The position numbers were made by a program, and so were the translations under genes. From Actinocrispum wychmicini (GTDB lineage Bacteria; Actinomycetota; Actinomycetes; Mycobacteriales; Pseudonocardiaceae), in assembly GCF_004345645.1 (NCBI RefSeq), contig NZ_SLWS01000001.1:584714-648713 (forward strand): 64,000 bases of DNA, in the 5' to 3' direction. This document shows, one piece after another, positions 59,540 to 64,000 of the stretch; positions within the stretch are counted from its first letter, which is position 1, and each line of letters opens with the position of its first letter. The notes under the pieces were generated by a model. The model saw nothing but the letters and a program-made list of their open reading frames with translations. It did not search any database and was not told the origin of the DNA.

Positions 59540-60433
59540 CTAACCCCGAGCCTCCAGGTCGGCGCGCCCACCCGGCCCGACGATGCTCGACTCCTGCTCG
59601 CCGCGCTTGGCGATGTCCTCGATCGCGGCCTTGTCGGCGGCCGGCATGAACCGGCGGCTGGCCAGTTCCACGGCCCGCGGGATCAGGGCCCGGACCAGCT
59701 TGAGCACACCGACCCAACTCGGCACGTGGATCACGCGGGACCGTCGTGCGATGCCTTCGTCGAGCAGGTCCACGGCCAGCGACTGCGGGTACGTCTTGCT
59801 CAGCAGCCCAGGCGTGCTGGTTCGCAGCGCACCGAACACGGGATGCTTGTCGGCGCTGTTGACCATGTCGGTCGCGATCCACGTGGGGTGCGCGACCCCA
59901 ACGGCCACCCGGAGATGCTGCACCTCAGCACGCAGGCTGTTGGCGAACGCCTCCACGCCGGCCTTGGCCGCGCTGTACGCGGCGTTGCCGGGGATGTGCA
60001 CGACGGCCGCGAGCGACGAGATGATCAGCACGTAGCCCTTGCGCTCGATCACGTGCGGCAGGCAGACCCGCACAGTGCGCCACACGCCGAGGAGATCCAC
60101 CTCGATCACGCGCTCGAACGCCCTGCGGTCGATGGACCGGGCGAATCCGGTGGCCGCGATGCCGGCGTTGGCGACCACGACGTCGATGCCGCCGAAGTGC
60201 TCGACCACCCCGGCCACGGCCTTCTCCATCGCGTCCCAGCTGGTGACGTCCGCCTCCCAGAACGCGGCGTCGGCACCGCACTCCGCGGCGACCCGCTTGA
60301 GCTCGTCGGGCTCCAGGCCGACCAGGGCGACCTTGGCGCCCTGTGCGGCCATCCGCCGGGCCAGGCCAGCGCCGATGCCGCGGGCCGCCCCGGTGATGAG
60401 TACGACCTTGCCCTTGACGTTCATGCGGCCCAC
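59540..60433 (-). CDS. SDR-family oxidoreductase with C-terminal extension
   Basis: The 297-aa protein has the cofactor motif TGAARGIG, VANAGIAATG in place of NNAG, catalytic Ser in IISSLAAVVH, and the active pair in YSAAKAGVE. A ~60-residue C-terminal extension (VLKLVRALIPRAVELASRRFM) follows the fold and may associate with membranes. Start GTG 60433 has AAGGAGG with a 5-base spacer, so it is well supported. It may share a transcript with the aldo/keto reductase gene 71 bases upstream. Confidence 0.86.
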   Translation of the reverse strand: MGRMNVKGKVVLITGAARGIGAGLARRMAAQGAKVALVGLEPDELKRVAAECGADAAFWEADVTSWDAMEKAVAGVVEHFGGIDVVVANAGIAATGFARSIDRRAFERVIEVDLLGVWRTVRVCLPHVIERKGYVLIISSLAAVVHIPGNAAYSAAKAGVEAFANSLRAEVQHLRVAVGVAHPTWIATDMVNSADKHPVFGALRTSTPGLLSKTYPQSLAVDLLDEGIARRSRVIHVPSWVGVLKLVRALIPRAVELASRRFMPAADKAAIEDIAKRGEQESSIVGPGGRADLEARG

Positions 60434-60504
60434 GGCTGCCTCCTTGCCCGAACGACCTCGTCCTGGGCCTGAACGTACCGTAACCTACTATCAGTAAGCT
60501 ACCG

Positions 60505-61446
60505 TCAGTCAGAAGAGACGTCGGTGAGCTGCTTGATCTCCGCCTCGCTCAGCTCCAGCGTCGCGGACCGCACCAGCGGCGACACCTGGTCGGCCTTGCT
60601 GGCGCTCGCGATGGGCGCGACGACCTGAGGCCGCGCTCGAAGCCACGCGAGCGCGACACTCGCGACCGGCGCCTGGTACTTCGCCGCGATCTCGTCGAGC
60701 GCTCCCAGGACGCGCTTGCCGCGGTCGTCGTAGTACGCACGGGCCGCACCGGCACGCGGGCTGCCCTCACCGTCGTTGGGATTACCGCGGTACTTGCCGG
60801 TAAGGAACCCCCTGGCCAGTGAGTAGTACGGGAGCACGGCGAGGTTCTCGCGGGCCGCGAGCGGTGCGTAGGTCGTCTCGTAGTCCGAGCGGTCCACGAG
60901 GTTGTACTTCGGCTGCAGCGCGACGTACCGGGTGAGGCCCTCGCGGTCGGCGAACTCCAGGGACGCCGTGATCCGCTCCGGGCTGAGGTTGGACGCCCCG
61001 ACGTACCGGACCTTGCCCGCCTTGACCAGCGCGTCGAACGCGGTGACGGTCTCCTCCACGGGCGTGTCCAGGTCGTCGAAATGCGCCCAGTAGAGGTCGA
61101 TCACATCGGTCTGCAGCCGTTTCAGCGACGCGTCCGCCGCGTCCCGCACGAACTTGGCCGAGAGGCCCTTGAACTGCGGGTGCGCACCGACTTTCGTGGC
61201 AACCACGACGTTGTCCCGGTTGCCCCGCGCGGCCATCCACTCGCCGATGATCGTCTCGGACTCACCGCCCGAGTTGCCCGGGGCCCACGCCGAGTACGAG
61301 TCGGCGGTGTCCACGAAGTCACCGCCGCCTTCGGCATAGGCGTCCAGCACAGCGAAGGACTCGTCCTTGTCGGCCCGCCAGCCGAAGACGTTGCCACCGA
61401 GGTTGAGCGGGAACACATTCAGGTCGGTTCCGGGAATGTTCGTCAT
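60505..61446 (-). CDS. Aldo/keto reductase
   Basis: The 313-aa protein is an AKR TIM barrel. Catalytic Asp and Tyr are in DFVDTADSYSAWAPG, Lys in VVVATKVGAHP and His in IDLYWAHFDD, so the tetrad is complete. The C-terminal phosphate-binding segment is VVAPIASASKADQV. It reduces aldehydes or ketones with NADPH, and resembles actinobacterial YajO/YhdN-type members. Start ATG 61446. Substrate unknown. Confidence 0.88.
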   Translation of the reverse strand: MTNIPGTDLNVFPLNLGGNVFGWRADKDESFAVLDAYAEGGGDFVDTADSYSAWAPGNSGGESETIIGEWMAARGNRDNVVVATKVGAHPQFKGLSAKFVRDAADASLKRLQTDVIDLYWAHFDDLDTPVEETVTAFDALVKAGKVRYVGASNLSPERITASLEFADREGLTRYVALQPKYNLVDRSDYETTYAPLAARENLAVLPYYSLARGFLTGKYRGNPNDGEGSPRAGAARAYYDDRGKRVLGALDEIAAKYQAPVASVALAWLRARPQVVAPIASASKADQVSPLVRSATLELSEAEIKQLTDVSSD

Positions 61447-61500
61447 CCGTCGAACGTATCCCTATGTGCTGGATACGCACACAGTCCGGGAGGAAATCTC

Positions 61501-62334
61501 ATGACGCAGGTCGGCAAGGTCGGCATCTGGAGCAGCTTCCACCTCTGGCCGGGGAACCAGGAGTTCGCCGCGGAGCTGGAAGAACTCGGCTTCGGGGCGT
61601 TGTGGCTGGGCAGTTCGCCCGGTGACGACCTCAAGATCGTCGAGGACCTGCTGGACGCGACGAAGACCTTCACGGTCGCGACCGGGATCGTGAACGTGTG
61701 GAAGGACGACGCGGCGTCGATCGGGGCGGCGTTCCGCCGGATCGACGCGAAACACCCGAACCGGTTCCTGCTCGGCATCGGCGCCAGCCACAAGCTCTTC
61801 AACACCCAGTACGAGAAGCCGTACGACAAGCTCGTGTCCTATCTGGACGGTCTGGACGCGGCCGGTGTGCCCGAGTCGAGCCGGGTGTTGGCGGCCTTGG
61901 GCCCCAAGGTGTTGGAGCTCTCGGCGGCCCGTTCCGCCGGCGCCCACCCGTACCTGACCACTCCGGAGCATTCCGAGACGGCACGGAGGATCCTCGGCCC
62001 GGACAAGCTGCTGGCCCCGGAACTGGCCGTCACCCTCGAACCGGACCTTGCCGAAGCGCGCGCGACGGCCCGGGTGTACCTGGCCACCTACCTGCAACTT
62101 CCCAACTACACCAACAACTTCAAGCGCCTTGGCTTCACTGACGACGACTTCGCCGACGGCGGCAGCGACCGGCTGGTGGACACCCTGATCCCGCACGGTG
62201 CGGACGCCGCACTGGCCAAAGCCGCCGAGCACCACGAGGCCGGCGCCGACCACGTGAACATCCAGGTGATCACCCGCGACTTCACGCTGTCCAAGGACGG
62301 CATCCGCGCACTCGGCGCCGCCCTACCCCGATGA
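61501..62334 (+). CDS. LLM-class F420-dependent oxidoreductase
   Basis: The 277-aa protein is a luciferase-like monooxygenase-fold enzyme. Its N-terminus KVGIWSSFHLWPGNQEFAAE, core LGFGALWLGSSPGDDL and RFLLGIGASHKLFN match the F420-dependent LLM subgroup (TIGR03620 type). It probably oxidises or reduces a small carbonyl compound with coenzyme F420. ATG 61501 has GGGAGG upstream. Its 3' end overlaps the NOS-like gene by 12 bases. Confidence 0.85.
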   Translation: MTQVGKVGIWSSFHLWPGNQEFAAELEELGFGALWLGSSPGDDLKIVEDLLDATKTFTVATGIVNVWKDDAASIGAAFRRIDAKHPNRFLLGIGASHKLFNTQYEKPYDKLVSYLDGLDAAGVPESSRVLAALGPKVLELSAARSAGAHPYLTTPEHSETARRILGPDKLLAPELAVTLEPDLAEARATARVYLATYLQLPNYTNNFKRLGFTDDDFADGGSDRLVDTLIPHGADAALAKAAEHHEAGADHVNIQVITRDFTLSKDGIRALGAALPR

Positions 62335-63330
62335 TCTGTGGAACGCGGGGCGGCTGCCGCGGTTGCGTCGGGACTTGAGCCACGCCAGCCGGTGCTGGGT
62401 CTCGGCGTAGTGGTCGGTGATGGTGACCCGGGCGGTGTCGAACGAGTGCAACACCGCCCGGTTCAGCTCCAGCGTGGCGCGGTCCCGCCAGAGCGTCCGG
62501 TCGGTCGACGTGTCCAGTCCGAGGTGGATGGCGACCGGCCGGAGCATCGCGTACGCCGACTCGTCGGCGAGGCTCCTGGTTCCGATGTCCGTGCCCACGA
62601 ACCAGGTGTTGAACGGCGCGGCGGGATAGTCGACGCCGCCGATGCGCAGCCGCATGTTGGTGATCACCGGCACGGCCGGCCACCGTAAGCCGAGGTCCGC
62701 GAACCACGGCAGGTCCGGGTGCGTCAACGGCACCTCGAGGACGACCTCCGTCGGCAGGTTCACGAACGTCGGATCCGCTGTGCCCGCGCTGACGACGAGC
62801 GGCAGGTGGTCGAAGGCGCCGGCCGGGGACGGTGGTCGCCAGCCGAGTGCCGTGACCCAGTCGGTGAACTCGGCGTTCCGCGCGTCGCCCCGGTCGTGGT
62901 GGCCGGCGTAGCTGACCAGGTGGGCGTTCCAGATCCGCGGGCCGGGGTGGTCCGGCCGGTCCGGCGCGAAGACCGTGACCAGCGGCTGGATCCGGCCCTG
63001 GTTGGTGGCCAGCCGCAGGTGCTCGAAGCACTGCGCGGCCACGGCGTGCGCCTTGTGGATGCCACGGAGGTCACGCACCTTGAGCCGGCGCCACGGCAGG
63101 CCGCTGGTGCACCACCCGCTGTCCCGCAATGCCACCCGGGCGCCGTAGCAGAGTTCCTCGTGGGTGTGCCGGTAGGTGCCGGTCTCCTCGATCTCCGCGC
63201 GCACCACGTCCAGCCGCCGGCGCAGGGCGCCTGCCTCGGGGTGCGCGTCGTGGAACATCCGCAGGAAGTCCTCCGCCGCCGCGAAGGTGACCGATCCGCC
63301 GGTGATCGTTTCGTTATAAAGCGCGGTCAC
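62323..63330 (-). CDS. Divergent nitric oxide synthase oxygenase-like protein
   Basis: The 335-aa protein aligns along residues ~20-310 with bacterial NOS oxygenase domains. Shared blocks are TYRHTHEEL, IWNAHLVSYAG, EVPLTHPDLPWFADLGLRW, AAPFNTWFVGTDIGTRSLADE and LELNRAVLHSF. The haem-thiolate Cys equivalent is Cys74. In the usual WRNSNRCIGR motif, however, the proximal Trp is Leu68, the Asn is Asp70, and the Arg residues are lost (LRDSGWCTSG). The arginine-binding Glu of GTEIG is Asp248 (GTDIG). The C-terminal pterin/dimer segment with WTW is absent: the protein ends at FHRSSG. Whether it makes NO is doubtful. Start GTG 63330; ribosome site weak. Confidence 0.82.
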   Translation of the reverse strand: MTALYNETITGGSVTFAAAEDFLRMFHDAHPEAGALRRRLDVVRAEIEETGTYRHTHEELCYGARVALRDSGWCTSGLPWRRLKVRDLRGIHKAHAVAAQCFEHLRLATNQGRIQPLVTVFAPDRPDHPGPRIWNAHLVSYAGHHDRGDARNAEFTDWVTALGWRPPSPAGAFDHLPLVVSAGTADPTFVNLPTEVVLEVPLTHPDLPWFADLGLRWPAVPVITNMRLRIGGVDYPAAPFNTWFVGTDIGTRSLADESAYAMLRPVAIHLGLDTSTDRTLWRDRATLELNRAVLHSFDTARVTITDHYAETQHRLAWLKSRRNRGSRPAFHRSSG

Positions 63331-63375
63331 GGCCGGAAATCTACGGCCCGCGCGCACGCTCCCGACACTGCCAGA

Positions 63376-63431
63376 CGGGTCACCTGGCCAAGCCAGCCGA
63401 TCGGGTGACCCAGCACACCGTGGGTGACCCG
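63376..63431. repeat. Three-part inverted/direct repeat between DUF427 and NOS-like genes
   Basis: CGGGTCACC (63376-63384) can pair with GGGTGACCC at 63403-63411 (8 bp of it) or with GGTGACCCG at 63423-63431 (9 bp). The two later copies share GGGTGACC directly. The two alternative hairpins exclude each other. The element lies in the 131-bp gap between the DUF427 stop and the NOS-like start, both on the minus strand, so it could be a terminator or an attenuator. Confidence 0.45.
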
Positions 63432-63461
63432 CTCGGCAGCTTGACCGCGGACTTGAGATCC

Positions 63462-63746
63462 CTAGCCGGTGATGTCGACGCCCTTCCAGAACGCCACCCG
63501 GTCCTTGATCTCGGCGGCCGCGTCCTTCGGCTCCGGGTAGTACCAGGCCGCGTCGGGGTTCTCCGCGCCGTCCACCCGCAACGTGTAGTAGCTGGCAGTG
63601 CCCTTCCACGGGCACACCGAGGTGGTCTCGGACGGCTGGAGGTACTGCTGTTGAACTGAATCGATCGGGAAGTAGTGGTTCCCCTCCACGACCACGGTCT
63701 CGTCACTCTCCGCTATCACTGTTCCGTTCCAGCGTGCTGTCGCCAT
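63462..63746 (-). CDS. DUF427-domain protein
   Basis: The 94-aa protein matches DUF427, a small beta-tent-like domain: ARWNGTVIAESDETVVVEGN, then YFPIDSVQQQYLQPS, CPWKGTASYYTL and an end with AAWYYPEP. Conserved Trp/Tyr/His residues form a pocket whose ligand is unknown. ATG 63746 is chosen since homologues start here. It is divergent from fbaA and on the same strand as the NOS-like gene. Confidence 0.83.
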   Translation of the reverse strand: MATARWNGTVIAESDETVVVEGNHYFPIDSVQQQYLQPSETTSVCPWKGTASYYTLRVDGAENPDAAWYYPEPKDAAAEIKDRVAFWKGVDITG

Positions 63747-63815
63747 AACCCCAGTTTGCCCCTCGTAGGATTCGGCTGCACACGGCATTGCCGAGCCCTG
63801 AGGAGGACGAGACCG

Positions 63816-64000
63816 ATGCCCATCGCAACACCCGAGGTCTACGCGGAGATGCTGGACAAGGCGAAGCACAACGAGTTCGCCTACCCAGCCATCAACGTCA
63901 CCTCCTCGGAGACCCTGAACGCCGCGCTGCGAGGCTTCGCCGAGGCGCAGAGCGACGGCATCGTGCAGGTGTCCACCGGCGGCGCCGAGTTCGCCTCCGG
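63816..64000 (+). CDS. fba: Class II fructose-bisphosphate aldolase, 5' part
   Basis: Only the first ~61 residues are in the window. MPIATPEVYAEMLDKAKHNE, then FAYPAINVTSSETLNAALRG and FAEAQSDGIVQVSTGGAEF match the N-terminus of long actinobacterial class II aldolases (FbaA). The enzyme splits fructose-1,6-bisphosphate in glycolysis, using zinc. AGGAGG lies eight bases upstream of the ATG. The gene continues beyond base 64000. Confidence 0.92.
   Translation, partial: MPIATPEVYAEMLDKAKHNEFAYPAINVTSSETLNAALRGFAEAQSDGIVQVSTGGAEFAS

Noticed and set aside
60485..60497. Second copy of the TTACT/AGTAA operator before the 60433 SDR gene
   Set aside because: TACTATCAGTA has a 3-base rather than 4-base centre and a broken outer pair, so it is not the same motif on present evidence.
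62323..63615. Longer 430-residue start for the NOS-like protein at 63615
   Set aside because: The extra N-terminal part overlaps the DUF427 gene on the same strand, has no family match, and NOS similarity begins only after 63330.
1..64000. CRISPR arrays, insertion sequences, integrases, phage genes or rRNA operons
   Set aside because: No regularly spaced repeats, transposase or integrase motifs, phage structural genes or rRNA sequence were seen on either strand.

Overview
The window is a high-GC chromosome segment from a filamentous actinomycete, most likely of the order Pseudonocardiales. The evidence is the GC-rich third positions, the many GTG/TTG starts and 4-bp ATGA overlaps, HAIR-type heat-shock operators, an actinobacterial dre-like site before nagA, F420-type LLM and PPOX proteins, and an actinobacterial heat-shock operon dnaK-grpE-dnaJ-hspR. 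The gene neighbourhood (tRNA-Gly/dcd, EtfD-like Fe-S reductase, dnaK operon, clpB, pyrE, TrmH-like methylase, GH76-like protein, DedA, fba) recalls, from memory, the Rv0320-Rv0384 region of Mycobacterium tuberculosis. The backbone is therefore old core chromosome with lineage-specific insertions.

Layout. 1-5.3 kb: end of an MFS transporter, a membrane GGEEF diguanylate cyclase, tRNA-Gly(CCC), dCTP deaminase and a secreted DUF11-repeat protein. 5.3-16.8 kb: a catabolic island. A leftward unit (AMP-ligase/amidase fusion, SDR, CoxG-like protein) and a rightward unit (CoxM-, CoxL-, CoxS-like subunits, a second CoxL-like subunit, GntR/FCD regulator, then an alpha/beta hydrolase) share three GGTATACC-type palindromes, so the island looks like one regulon induced by an unknown substrate. 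16.8-29.9 kb: cation efflux, flavoprotein disulfide reductase, MFS, methyltransferase, Uma2, EtfD-like reductase, SMR transporter with a TetR regulator that appears to start at CTG, beta-phosphoglucomutase plus GH65 phosphorylase, two MarR regulators and a PPOX-fold protein. 30-39.3 kb: flavohaemoglobin, then the stress block hspR-dnaJ-grpE-dnaK, a DUF4097-like lipoprotein and clpB, with HAIR operators before dnaK and clpB. Next to clpB lies a cluster of DnaA-box-like 9-mers spaced exactly 21 bp apart.

39.6-51.1 kb: small membrane proteins, SDRs, pyrE, a DUF2784 protein, a TrmH-type methylase, a GH76-like protein, and a LacI-controlled FrcBCA-like sugar ABC transporter with two kinases. 51.3-58.7 kb: VOC protein, two DedA proteins, two HSL-type hydrolases, a GlcD-like oxidase, nagA with a DasR-like operator and a SigE-family sigma factor. 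58.8-64 kb: YciI, PPOX, SDR, aldo/keto reductase, LLM oxidoreductase, a markedly divergent nitric-oxide-synthase-oxygenase homologue, a DUF427 protein and the start of class II fructose-bisphosphate aldolase.

The strongest candidates for something undescribed are the NOS-like protein with a rewritten haem pocket and missing C-terminal pterin region, the CoA-ligase/amidase fusion inside a two-large-subunit molybdenum hydroxylase regulon, and the phased DnaA-box cluster at clpB. No CRISPR array, insertion sequence, prophage gene or rRNA was seen. All family assignments come from reading motifs by eye; no database search was run.
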